A DNA stretch of 64,000 nt, taken from the NCBI RefSeq assembly GCF_000154445.1, contig NZ_DS499566.1; one strand, given 5' to 3'. The position numbers and the translations under genes are program-made. The stretch comes from Intestinibacter bartlettii. Its GTDB lineage: Bacteria > Bacillota > Clostridia > Peptostreptococcales > Peptostreptococcaceae. Under the pieces are notes generated by a model. It ran no database searches, was not told where the DNA came from, and saw only the letters and a list, made by a program, of their open reading frames with translations. Numbering within the stretch: position 1 is the first letter of the stretch; each line of letters opens with the position of its first letter. Positions 36,200 through 44,971 of this stretch are shown piece by piece.

Positions 36200-36793
36200 T
36201 TATCTTGCTAGGAATTGTATTATACTTATGCTTATTATATTAAGTACAGTTTGTAATATAATAGATGCACACATAATAATTACTAAATTCAATACAAACT
36301 CTTTTCCTAAAGCTACTATACTATCTTGTCTTTTCTTTTTCAACTGTTTATAAACATTTTTTATGTAACTTATCGCTAGTTCTATCAAAATTATCGACAT
36401 AGGAATAATGACAATATTTTTTAATAAAACGATTATACACATTTTAAAACTACTTAGTCCTAATAATAAAACACTTGTATTTATAGTATATCCTATTGAA
36501 ATTGCTTTTACTATAAATACTATTATAGATATTGGAAAAGTAAAAAACAACAAAGTAAATATTCCAATTGAGCCTAAATACCTTATATATTCTTTTATAT
36601 TAGTAATAGTAAAATCTTTTATGCTTATATTTCCATTATAATATGATTTTATTTCACCTATTTGGCTAGACATGTCCTCTAAATTACTGCTATCAATTTT
36701 ATTTATACATGAACCAACTACTATAAATAAAATAAAAATTACACTTATTAGTATTAAACTTTTGTTTCTCTTATAAAAATCTTTTTTTCTCAA
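36200..36793 (-). CDS. spoIIM: Stage II sporulation protein M
   Basis: Part of the SpoIIDMP engulfment complex that remodels septal peptidoglycan. 197 residues with about five membrane segments (18-30, 75-97, 100-112, 118-140, 165-192) and the DUF95 region around IKEYIRYLGSIGIFTLLFF. TTG start at 36791-36793 behind GGAGG, which itself forms the 3' arm of the preceding gene's terminator. The gene is followed closely by the XerD-like gene (11 nt). Confidence 0.88.
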   Translation of the reverse strand: MRKKDFYKRNKSLILISVIFILFIVVGSCINKIDSSNLEDMSSQIGEIKSYYNGNISIKDFTITNIKEYIRYLGSIGIFTLLFFTFPISIIVFIVKAISIGYTINTSVLLLGLSSFKMCIIVLLKNIVIIPMSIILIELAISYIKNVYKQLKKKRQDSIVALGKEFVLNLVIIMCASIILQTVLNIISISIIQFLAR

Positions 36794-36799
36794 TTAAAA

Positions 36800-36848
36800 A
36801 ACCTCCTCTATCTTTACATATAAATATTATGTTAACTAAGAGGAGGTT
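36800..36848 (-). terminator. Terminator of the Nudix gene, overlapping the spoIIM ribosome binding site
   Basis: AACCTCCTCT (36839-36848) and AGAGGAGGTT (36800-36809) on the minus strand, followed by a T run. The 3' arm contains GGAGG, the spoIIM Shine-Dalgarno, so read-through RNA would hide it. Confidence 0.65.
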
Positions 36849-36861
36849 ATTCCTTTTATAT

Positions 36862-37392
36862 TTAATTAATTATATCTTTGCATAAAAGCACACCTAGAGA
36901 TGTTTTTCCATCTACTATTTCGTTATTTAGAACCATTTTATAGACTTTATCAAAATCTATTTCTTGTATTTCTATCTGATAATCTTCTTTTTTGTCTTCA
37001 CATTTTTCAAGTTTTTTAGCTAAATATATAAACATCATTTGGTTTGATATACCTACAGTTGGATAAAATTTATGTATTAACTTGAAATTTTCTGCATCAT
37101 ATCCAGTTTTTTGTCTGAACTCTCTTATTGCACATTCTCTTGGATTTTCATTTAACTCTAATTTTCCACCTGGGAGTTCTAAAACTGTATCTTCAATTGA
37201 TTTTCTATACTGTTTTATCAAAATAATCTTATTGTCTTCTGTTATACCTATTATAACTACAACTCCATTATGTTCAACTATTTCTCTTTTTTGATATCCT
37301 TTGTTTGGAACTTCTACAGTATCAACTCTTAAACTAATAGTCTTTCCAGTATATACCAAGTCACTACTTACAGTATTTTCTTTCTCAATCAT
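36862..37392 (-). CDS. Nudix-fold protein with altered catalytic box
   Basis: 176 residues, ADP-ribose pyrophosphatase-like (NudF) fold. The Nudix box reads GKLELNENPRECAIREFRQK then TGY. The canonical REUxEExGU has Glu-Glu where this protein has Gln-Lys, so two metal-binding acids are missing. Everything around the box is well conserved (KIILIKQYRKSIEDTVLELP). Either catalysis is lost and the protein binds nucleotide only, or the metal is held differently. It overlaps the DUF3866 gene by 8 nt. Confidence 0.85.
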   Translation of the reverse strand: MIEKENTVSSDLVYTGKTISLRVDTVEVPNKGYQKREIVEHNGVVVIIGITEDNKIILIKQYRKSIEDTVLELPGGKLELNENPRECAIREFRQKTGYDAENFKLIHKFYPTVGISNQMMFIYLAKKLEKCEDKKEDYQIEIQEIDFDKVYKMVLNNEIVDGKTSLGVLLCKDIIN

Positions 37393-38461
37393 GGCATACC
37401 TCCATCAAATAATATGCTGCACTACTTGCTGAGTCAAAAAATTCGCTATCCTCATCATAATTTCTTCCCATACTCTTTACTTTTAATCCAAAGTACTCTA
37501 AATCTTCTTTACACTTATTATTTTCTATGAATATAATATTGTGCTTTTCATCTAATTTATTTTCTTTTATCTGTTCTTTTATTTTGTTTAGCTTTTGAGA
37601 TTCATATATTGTTATAGGTATATTTACATCTACATTTACTATTTTATCGAACACAGTTATACTGTGATGTGATATTCCTTGATGTCTATCTCTTTTATCC
37701 GCAAAACTTATTCTAGGAATTGCTATAGGATTTCCACCTAGTTTTTTTACAGCATCTAGTATTTGTCCTTGTTCTATTCCTGTAAATCCGTATTTTGTTC
37801 CTGTTCCTGCAATCCCAGGCCCCATACTTACAAAGACTACATCGGCTTTTGCAATTTCTTTTGCAGTTATAAGCCCTGTATATATATTTATACACTCATA
37901 ATCTCCACCAAAAGCATTTCCAATTGTTATAGTAGAATCTATTAATCCATTTTGTTTTAGATTTTTAACGTTCATACTTAGATAAAGTGGTAAGGCCGCT
38001 CCATCGGTCATTATATATGCTATTTTTTTGTCTGGATTATTTCTTTTATAAGATGCAACAAAAGGTGTCAACATACTGTGTAAAGTACCAACGACTACCG
38101 GTAAATTATCTAAACTTTCAAAGTTGTTTATTACATCGTGATATTTACTTTCATGGTCTTCTACACTATCTACAACTATTTGATACGGTGTATATCTAAG
38201 TTTCATAATATGCCCAGCAGAATCTAAATCAGATTCCATATTGTTAAGGTTGCTTATTACGAAATGATATCCTCCTGTACCAAGACTAAGCTCAACAGCA
38301 GTAGTGTTTAGTATAACTTCATCACCTACAGCTACCTTTCCAGTCATTTTAGGATAATTATATGCTCTTTGAATTTGTCCACTGACATTTACTCTTATAT
38401 CTTCTAAATTATCATCACTGCTTTTTATAGATTCAACAATCCCCACTTTTTTACTAATCAT
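37385..38461 (-). CDS. DUF3866 family protein
   Basis: 358 residues without membrane segments, matching the DUF3866 pattern of clostridia and actinobacteria. Notable segments: VVGTLHSMLTPFV, TDGAALPLYLS, VVFVSMGPGIAGTGTKYGF and DKRDRHQGISHHSIT. The function is unknown. Coupled by overlap to the Nudix gene and 4 nt from the MraY/WecA-like gene, it belongs to the run steA-steB-GT2-MraY-like-DUF3866-Nudix. Confidence 0.82.
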   Translation of the reverse strand: MISKKVGIVESIKSSDDNLEDIRVNVSGQIQRAYNYPKMTGKVAVGDEVILNTTAVELSLGTGGYHFVISNLNNMESDLDSAGHIMKLRYTPYQIVVDSVEDHESKYHDVINNFESLDNLPVVVGTLHSMLTPFVASYKRNNPDKKIAYIMTDGAALPLYLSMNVKNLKQNGLIDSTITIGNAFGGDYECINIYTGLITAKEIAKADVVFVSMGPGIAGTGTKYGFTGIEQGQILDAVKKLGGNPIAIPRISFADKRDRHQGISHHSITVFDKIVNVDVNIPITIYESQKLNKIKEQIKENKLDEKHNIIFIENNKCKEDLEYFGLKVKSMGRNYDEDSEFFDSASSAAYYLMEVCHD

Positions 38462-38465
38462 ATCA

Positions 38466-39329
38466 TTACCTTCCCAAATTATCTATAAATTTTAATACTC
38501 TATTTTTTTCTATAATTTTTGTAAGAGAGAATTTCTCAGTAATTAAATGCATAAGTATTAAAAATACTAACCATGCTAGTCTAACTTTTATTCCATATCC
38601 AAGTGCCATTAAAACACCTATTGATATTCCTAAAACATTTGACCCTGTATCTCCCATCATGCCTCTAGCTTTTAAATCTGTATTAAAATATGCTAATACA
38701 TTTGGAAGTATAAGAAGTGGAAATACCTTTGTATATCCTGTTAATGTTATATATATAGGTATCATTATTACTAAATAAGCTTTTATTGCCCTTCCTGGTC
38801 TTAAATCAAATAAATTCATTAAGTTTGTTGAAAGTGCTATTATTAATGTATTTACAATTATATCAACAATACTACTTGAAATACACACAGAAACAACTAA
38901 TCCTACAAAACCTCCAAATAAAGCTTTGAAACCTCCTGTAGTCAGTTCTCCTTTAAATAGACTTTTAAAATGTCCTTTTAATCCACTTACATTTCTATTT
39001 CCTATTAAGTCGTCTAATGCACCTGCAAAAAACATTGCCATAATAGAAAATATATATAAAGCTAGACATAAAAGCCATACTATATTCAGATTATAGTTAC
39101 TTGAACTTACAAACCATATATTGTTTAATGTTACAAAACCTAATATTATACTGTTTATTATAATCATTGGTAAGAATACAATTCCCATTCCAACTGGTAT
39201 CATTTCATTTTTATAATTAGGTCTAATTACATTTCCGTTTACTAACATACTTTTAAATAGAGGTATCATAAAATATGTTCCTAAAAATCCTAATGCGAAC
39301 AATATTGCATGAAAAATATATTGTGACAT
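38466..39329 (-). CDS. MraY/WecA-type phospho-sugar transferase
   Basis: 287 residues with about nine to ten membrane segments. Family motifs of polyprenyl-phosphate phospho-glycosyltransferases: FAGALDDLIGNRN (Asp-Asp), NLMNLFDLRPGRA and MMGDTGSN. Such enzymes load a phospho-sugar on undecaprenyl phosphate. It is shorter and more divergent than the MraY of the mur cluster, so it is probably a paralogue making another lipid-linked glycan. It is adjacent to a family 2 glycosyltransferase (4 nt apart), which could add the next sugar. Confidence 0.85.
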   Translation of the reverse strand: MSQYIFHAILFALGFLGTYFMIPLFKSMLVNGNVIRPNYKNEMIPVGMGIVFLPMIIINSIILGFVTLNNIWFVSSSNYNLNIVWLLCLALYIFSIMAMFFAGALDDLIGNRNVSGLKGHFKSLFKGELTTGGFKALFGGFVGLVVSVCISSSIVDIIVNTLIIALSTNLMNLFDLRPGRAIKAYLVIMIPIYITLTGYTKVFPLLILPNVLAYFNTDLKARGMMGDTGSNVLGISIGVLMALGYGIKVRLAWLVFLILMHLITEKFSLTKIIEKNRVLKFIDNLGR

Positions 39330-39333
39330 ACAA

Positions 39334-40023
39334 CTACCTCCATTCTTTTTTCTTTTGTCTTACTACTTTTTTGATATGATAAAACTGTTTACCTCTGTGT
39401 ATAAACCCTTTTAAATCTCTTCCTGTTTCAGAATGAGTCATATTTACTAATACTTCTTCTATTTTGAAGTTATTTTTTAGTATGTCTATTGTCATACCAA
39501 CTTCAACACCATATCCAAATGGTATTTCATCAAATATTTCAAGAACTTCTTTTTTAAATATTCTTTGTCCTGATAAAGTAGATGTAAGCTCTACTCCTGT
39601 CATTTCTTTAACAGACTCTTTAGCTAGATTTTTTACAAAACCTAGACCACCTTTTTTCTTTGCTGGAGGGAATTTTGCAATAGTTACATCACATTCATTA
39701 TTTATAATAGGTGTTATTAATTTTTCAACTTCACTTGCAGTATTTCCTAAATCTCCATCTAAAAATCCTATTATGTCTGCTTTTTTCATAGCTTCTTTTA
39801 AACCATTATTTAAGGCATATCCTTTACCTCTATTTTGGCTTTGTGTTATTACGTTTATTTTGTCGCTTTTTACACTTTTAGCAACTTCAGATGTCTTATC
39901 ACTAGATCCGTCATCTACTACTATGATTTCGTCTATTTCTTTTATATCTTTGATACTTTCTAATGTATCTTTGATTTTATTTTCTTCGTTATAAGCTGGT
40001 ATTATTATACTTATATAGCTCAT
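39334..40023 (-). CDS. Family 2 glycosyltransferase
   Basis: 229 residues, GT-A fold. IIIPAYNEENKI at the start, VVDDGSSDKT (nucleotide binding), RGKGYALNNG and FLDGDLGN (the metal-binding DxD region). No long membrane anchor; a basic tail ends the protein. Probably uses a nucleotide sugar or polyprenyl-phosphate acceptor together with its MraY/WecA-like neighbour. Confidence 0.88.
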   Translation of the reverse strand: MSYISIIIPAYNEENKIKDTLESIKDIKEIDEIIVVDDGSSDKTSEVAKSVKSDKINVITQSQNRGKGYALNNGLKEAMKKADIIGFLDGDLGNTASEVEKLITPIINNECDVTIAKFPPAKKKGGLGFVKNLAKESVKEMTGVELTSTLSGQRIFKKEVLEIFDEIPFGYGVEVGMTIDILKNNFKIEEVLVNMTHSETGRDLKGFIHRGKQFYHIKKVVRQKKKEWR

Positions 40024-40053
40024 ATTATATCTCCTTATTCAAATTTTGTAAGT

Positions 40054-40929
40054 TTATTTTGAAAATGGCATTAAATCAGTAGTATTTTCACCTACACCAT
40101 AATTTCCAACTTTACTTTCATCTTTTACTAACATAGTTAAAGATATTTTTCCTACTTCAGAATCTATATTATCTATAGTTGATATATTTAAATCTGAACA
40201 TAATTTTATAAATTCTGATGTACTTTCTTCTCTTTGAACTGCTACTAAATATTTCTTTTCTGATTTTAATTTAGAGATAATATTTTTTTCTTTTAGTTCA
40301 AAAGAGTTTTTCATATTTTCATCTTCATTTTCGCCTACTAAAACTACAGAATCATATGAAGCATAATCTTTATTTAAAGATTTAATTTCTATTAAGTCTA
40401 ATTTTGCTAATTTTTCTAAATCACTTTTAGCAGTTTCTCCATTTAAAGAATCTATTATATAGTTTATGCAATCTTGAGATGATTTTATTTCTATACCTGT
40501 AGCCTCTGCTGCTTCTTTTAATTTCTCAGAGTCTTCTATAGTGTCTTTTATTACTATATTGAAAGCTAAATTTCCATTAGCTTCTTTTATTGTATTTTCT
40601 AATTCTTCACTATAATCATTCTTCTCATTAGTAAGTATTATTCCAGTATTTTTATTAGTTAATGCATCTGCAATTAAAAGATTATAATTTTGTGATACAT
40701 AAGTCTTTAATTTATCGTATTTTTCATTTAAGCTATCTATTTGTTTATTTAAATCTGATTTTTCTTCATTTAATGAGTCAAATTTCTCTTCAAATTGTGA
40801 TAAAACTTCGCTTTGTTGTTTGCTAAGCTCTTGATCGTAATTTAAATTAAATCCTACTATAATACCTATACCTAAAGCTAAAAATATAGAACCTATAGTA
40901 ACAATATAGTATTTCATATTTATATTCAT
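40054..40929 (-). CDS. steB: SteB/MctB-like membrane-anchored protein (copper transporter family name)
   Basis: 291 residues. One N-terminal membrane helix (YIVTIGSIFLALGIGIIVGF), a coiled coil (about 35-80), then a globular domain. The family is called 'copper transporter' after mycobacterial MctB. In Corynebacterium the homologue SteB pairs with SteA at the division site. Here it lies 17 nt after steA, so a SteA-SteB complex linked to cell-wall division is more plausible than metal export. Corynebacterium and this lineage share the pair near recN and tlyA. Confidence 0.8.
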   Translation of the reverse strand: MNINMKYYIVTIGSIFLALGIGIIVGFNLNYDQELSKQQSEVLSQFEEKFDSLNEEKSDLNKQIDSLNEKYDKLKTYVSQNYNLLIADALTNKNTGIILTNEKNDYSEELENTIKEANGNLAFNIVIKDTIEDSEKLKEAAEATGIEIKSSQDCINYIIDSLNGETAKSDLEKLAKLDLIEIKSLNKDYASYDSVVLVGENEDENMKNSFELKEKNIISKLKSEKKYLVAVQREESTSEFIKLCSDLNISTIDNIDSEVGKISLTMLVKDESKVGNYGVGENTTDLMPFSK

Positions 40930-40946
40930 TATTTAGTCCTCCTAGT

Positions 40947-42062
40947 TTACATATTCAGTTTCATTTTTAATTGCAATAATTTAATAAGTTGTTGTACAGT
41001 TGGAGATAAATAAGCGATTATTAAAACCGGGAAAATCGCTGTTACTACTAAGGCCCATATATATTTCATTTTTAACTTACTTTTATAAAGTAAATTAACT
41101 CCCTTTGCATCTATTAATTTAGCTCCTATTTTTAATCTTACTAAGAATGTAGAAGCCATACCTTTTCTTCCCTTTTCAAGGAAGTCTATCATATTAGAAT
41201 GTGAACCTAATGCAACTATAAGTTCTGCTCCATATTCATATGCAGTAAGCATAGCAATATCCTCACTAGTACCTGGTGCAGGGAAAACTACAGCATCTAA
41301 CCCTAAATCTTGTACTCTTTTAAGTCCAGGTGCTCTACCATCTACATATGCATGTACTACTATTTCTTTTGCTTTTTTAAGGGCTTCATCTGTAACACTG
41401 TCCATATCACCAACTATTACATCTGGGTCGTATCCACATTCAATAAGAGCATCTGCTCCACCGTCAACACCTACTAATATTGGTTTCATTTCCTCAATAT
41501 AAGATCTTATTGTTGCTAAATCTTCTTTGTAGTCTTGACCTCTAACTACAACTAATACATGTCTATCTTTATAATCCGTAGCCATTTTAGGGATTTCAGT
41601 TTCACCTAATATAAAACCTTTTTCGCGTTTTGCATACTCTATAGTATTGTCTATAAATCTGTCTAATTCTACAGACATATTTTCATATGCAATTTTTGTT
41701 TTTTGTTCAACAACAGACTTGTCCATTACCTCACCTTGGCCTATAAGTTGGCCATCTCTATAGATTAATCCATTGTTTACTTCTATAATTTGTCCTTCTT
41801 TTAAGTCTTCAAATACTTTTTCTCCTACATTATCTATAATTAGAATATTATTATCTATAAGTATTTTAGGTCCCTTATTAGGATATCTTCCACTTATTGA
41901 AGGGGCTGCATTGATAACTAGTTTTATCTTACATTCAACTAAAGAGTTTGCCGCTACTTCATCTATATCTGTATGATTTATAACTGCTATATCTCCAGTA
42001 GAAAGTCTTTTTGCAAGCTTTTTCGTTTTTCTGTCTACCTTAATTGGGGCTTCGACTCTCAT
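40947..42062 (-). CDS. steA: SteA-like cytokinetic ring protein
   Basis: 371 residues. The N-terminal and central parts resemble a thiamine pyrophosphokinase-like fold (LVGVDGGADALIECGYDPDV, VGDMDSVTDEAL), with one or two C-terminal hydrophobic helices (YIWALVVTAIFPVLIIAYLS) that anchor it in the membrane. The family is annotated as SteA after the corynebacterial division protein. It starts at an ATG behind CGGAGG and is first in the run steA, steB, GT2, MraY-like, DUF3866, Nudix. Confidence 0.82.
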   Translation of the reverse strand: MRVEAPIKVDRKTKKLAKRLSTGDIAVINHTDIDEVAANSLVECKIKLVINAAPSISGRYPNKGPKILIDNNILIIDNVGEKVFEDLKEGQIIEVNNGLIYRDGQLIGQGEVMDKSVVEQKTKIAYENMSVELDRFIDNTIEYAKREKGFILGETEIPKMATDYKDRHVLVVVRGQDYKEDLATIRSYIEEMKPILVGVDGGADALIECGYDPDVIVGDMDSVTDEALKKAKEIVVHAYVDGRAPGLKRVQDLGLDAVVFPAPGTSEDIAMLTAYEYGAELIVALGSHSNMIDFLEKGRKGMASTFLVRLKIGAKLIDAKGVNLLYKSKLKMKYIWALVVTAIFPVLIIAYLSPTVQQLIKLLQLKMKLNM

Positions 42063-42542
42063 TTTTTTAACCTCCGTAATTTTTTAAATCTTAAAACATT
42101 ATACCATTATTTTCACATAAAATAAATATTTTGGCAAAATGGCTCTTTACAATGCTTTTGACACCTATCCTAATATAAATTTTACCACATTAATTCATTT
42201 TGGATTATTTTTATCTATTATTTTAAGAATATGTAAGTTTTATATATTAATTTCCCTTATTAATTTTATCAAATAATATCAAATATTCAATATTTATTTA
42301 TCTTTTAAGTAACAAATACATTATTATTTTGTATAATATTGATTATTTTAATACTTAAAAAAAGCCTTCTAATATAGCTAGAAGGCTTTTTTTATAGCAC
42401 CTAGGAAATGATATTCATTTAAAAATTATAGATAATCATAATTTCCATATATGTGCTTATAGCACTTGGCATAACAAGTGCTATAACTTTTAAAGAAATC
42501 TATATCTTTAAGATTCTTTATAATAAAGATTTCTTTATTATC
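42063..42542. other. 480-nt gap with spo0A terminator hairpins
   Basis: No gene seen. Three hairpins: AAAAGCCTTCTA/TAGAAGGCTTTT (about 42360-42390) with T runs on both strands; TATAGCACTTG/CAAGTGCTATA (42458-42485); AAAGAAATCT/AGATTTCTTT (42493-42536). The first is the best terminator for spo0A. TATAAT lies about 30 nt before steA, with no convincing -35. Confidence 0.55.
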
Positions 42543-43364
42543 TTAGTTATAACTATGTTCTAATCTTAATTTATCTGCTATCATAGCTATAAATTCTGAG
42601 TTTGTAGGTTTTCCTTTAGTTGTATGTACTGTATATCCAAATAATTGATTTATAGTATCAACTTTTCCCCTACTCCAAGCTACTTCTATAGCATGTCTTA
42701 TAGCTCTCTCAACTCTACTTGGAGTTGTATTAAACTCTTTTGCTATATTTGGGTATAATTCTTTTGTAACAGCACCTAATAGTTCAACATTATTTATAAC
42801 CATTTTTATAGCTTCCCTTAAATATAAATATCCTTTTATATGAGCAGGTACTCCAATTTCATGAATAATATTAGTTATTTCTGCATCTAAATTCCCAGCA
42901 CTAGATTTTTGATTTTCATTACTTCTAGTCATTTGTATTTCTGAAGCTTGTTTATTAGATGTTTTAGATTGAGATGCAGCAGCTTTGTTTAAAACTAGTT
43001 CTCTTATTCTATTTATAAATATTACAAAATCAAATGGTTTTACTATATAGTAATCTGCCCCTAAATTTATAGCAGTTTGTGTTATTTTATCTTGACCCAC
43101 TGCTGATAATACTATTATTTTTGGCATTTTCTCTAATTCCATTTCATTTAATTTTTCTATAACACCTAAACCATCTAAATGTGGCATTATAACATCTAAT
43201 ACCAATAAATCTGGTTGTTTAGATTTTACTAGCTCAAGAGCTTCTATTCCATCTTTTGCTATACCAAGTATTTCTATATCATCTTCATTAGATAGGTATT
43301 CTTTTAATACTTGACAAAAATCCTTATTATCATCGGCTAAAACTATTTTTATTTTCTCTTTCAT
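42543..43364 (-). CDS. spo0A: Sporulation master regulator Spo0A
   Basis: Response regulator that commits the cell to sporulation. About 273 residues from the ATG at 43362-43364, which has a G6 site 7 nt upstream; an ATG six codons earlier lies within that site. Receiver domain (1-125): acidic pocket VLADDNKD, phospho-Asp in LLVLDVIMP, Lys in IVKPFD. Gln/Ser-rich linker. The C-terminal effector domain contains GYLYLREAIKMVI and the recognition helix around TPSRVERAIRHAIEVAW. It is next to spoIVB as in most endospore formers. Kinase partners are not in the gene's neighbourhood. Confidence 0.97.
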   Translation of the reverse strand: MKEKIKIVLADDNKDFCQVLKEYLSNEDDIEILGIAKDGIEALELVKSKQPDLLVLDVIMPHLDGLGVIEKLNEMELEKMPKIIVLSAVGQDKITQTAINLGADYYIVKPFDFVIFINRIRELVLNKAAASQSKTSNKQASEIQMTRSNENQKSSAGNLDAEITNIIHEIGVPAHIKGYLYLREAIKMVINNVELLGAVTKELYPNIAKEFNTTPSRVERAIRHAIEVAWSRGKVDTINQLFGYTVHTTKGKPTNSEFIAMIADKLRLEHSYN

Positions 43365-43406
43365 TTCATTTCCCCCCATCATTATATAGTTAAAAGATTA
43401 ATAACA

Positions 43407-43434
43407 GTTATAATTCTTAACCTTTAAATTTCAA
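43407..43434 (-). promoter_or_regulatory. Possible SigA promoter of spo0A
   Basis: TTGAAA (43429-43434), 16-nt spacer, TATAAC (43407-43412) on the minus strand, 43 nt before the chosen ATG. No clear SigH promoter was found. Confidence 0.35.
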
Positions 43435-43802
43435 TTTTTTAACTAATTTTTTACCTTGTACCTCTTTATTTTTATCTTATATAAATGATATTAAATATGA
43501 ATACAATTTACTGAATTTTAAAATATATACCAATCTTTCATACAATATAGATAATTAATCTATTTTTAGCTATGGTATTTATACTAACTAAAATTTTAAG
43601 ATAATAATTTAATAGAAAAAAACTATATTGAACTTGATTTGAGTTGTATATTAATCTGATTTTATAAGTATTCATTTTTAAAGTTTAAATTTTGAGGTGT
43701 TATTATACTGATTTAAATATAAATAATTTAATTAATTATATTTAAATTTTCGATGTATAGCTTTAAGAATAATTCTTCATGATAAATAACGATATTAAGC
43801 TA

Positions 43803-43809
43803 TTCGACA
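43803..43809 (-). promoter_or_regulatory. 0A box
   Basis: Perfect TGTCGAA on the minus strand in the gap between spoIVB and spo0A, about 440 nt before the spo0A start. It suggests autoregulation. The rest of the 475-nt gap (43383-43857) is AT-rich with no gene seen. Confidence 0.4.
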
Positions 43810-43857
43810 TTATAAAATTATTTTCCTTCATTAAAATTTAAATTTATTTTATTTTCC

Positions 43858-44864
43858 CTATTTTATCATCTCTCCTATAAAAATTCCAAATCCTTTTTTT
43901 GGATTTTTCTTCAAAACATAGGTAATACTTCCAATTAATTTGTCATTTTGAATAATTGGAGCTCCACTCATACCTTGAATTATTCCTCCAGTATAGTTAA
44001 TTAATTCTTTATCTACTATTTCCACTTCTAAAATCTTACTTTTTTATCTATATTTTTAATTAAAATATTGTAAGATTTTACTTCATTATCTTTTGAAGCA
44101 AATAAAATTGTAGCTTTTCCTAATTTTATATCTTTAAAACTCGCAACTTGAAATCTTTTCTTATTGTCTGTATTTATTGAATTTTGATTTAAGTTTCCTT
44201 CTATTCCATAATTAGAATTGTTTTTAAAATTTCCAATTATATTTTTTATATCAAAATTTCCTTTTATTTGTCCTATTTTATTATCCTGTCCCTTTATTAT
44301 TTCTAAATTAGATATATTATAAATATTTCCTTCTTTTATTTTTAATACTTGCTGTGTATCTACGTCGTAAATTGGGTGTCCTATCGCATAAAATTGATTT
44401 TTTTCAGGATCGTAACATGTCATTGTCCCAATCCCTGTAATTTTATCTCTTACCCAAAAACCTAATTTATATATTCCATCTTCATTTTTAGTTTTGACAG
44501 ATTTAGTTAGTATTTTGCCAGAGCGTTCAAATTTTATATTAACAATATTTTTTTTTAATTTATTCAAAATATCATATACATCTTGACTACTATTTACTTT
44601 TTCATCATTTATATATAGTATGTTATCGCCTTCTTTTAGCTTATCTATATATTGTATATTGTCTTCATATCCTAAAACTAAAACGCCTTCTGTATTTGCT
44701 CTTATTCCAACAACATTTCCAAGAACATACACATATTTTTTATTTCCTAAAAAATTATCTGATAATTTAAAATAATTCATTCCTAAAAATACAACTACAA
44801 ATGCCAAAATAAATATTATTAACTGTTTTCTTTTAATAAAAATCACTCCTAATCTATTTTGCAT
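43858..44864 (-). CDS. spoIVB: SpoIVB peptidase, interrupted by a one-base frameshift
   Basis: Forespore serine protease that triggers mother-cell sigma activation. Membrane helix (15-32), PDZ domain (about 55-105, LGYEDNIQYIDKLKEGDNIL), then the SpoIVB S55 region (GIGTMTCYDPEKNQFYAIGHP with the catalytic His). The frame stops at 44028 after KVRF. Adding one base to the T4 run (44030-44033) continues as LEVEIVDKELINYTGGIIQG and MSGAPIIQ, holding the catalytic Ser, to a stop at 43858. Total about 335 residues. As read, the protein would lack its Ser. The start is uncertain: the first ATG has no ribosome binding site, and TAGGAGTGA sits six codons in. Confidence 0.87.
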
Positions 44865-44933
44865 TTACTTATTTTTTGTATTTTTTTACTATTTATACAT
44901 AATTTAATAAAAATCTAATTTCATATGTGTTAA

Positions 44934-44968
44934 AAAAGGCTTCTATTAAAAATTAATAGAAGCCTTTT
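44934..44968 (-). terminator. Terminator of recN
   Basis: AAAAGGCTTCTATTAA/TTAATAGAAGCCTTTT (44934-44949 and 44953-44968), 3-nt loop, T run after it on the minus strand; 3 nt after the recN stop. Confidence 0.8.
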
Positions 44969-44971
44969 AGA

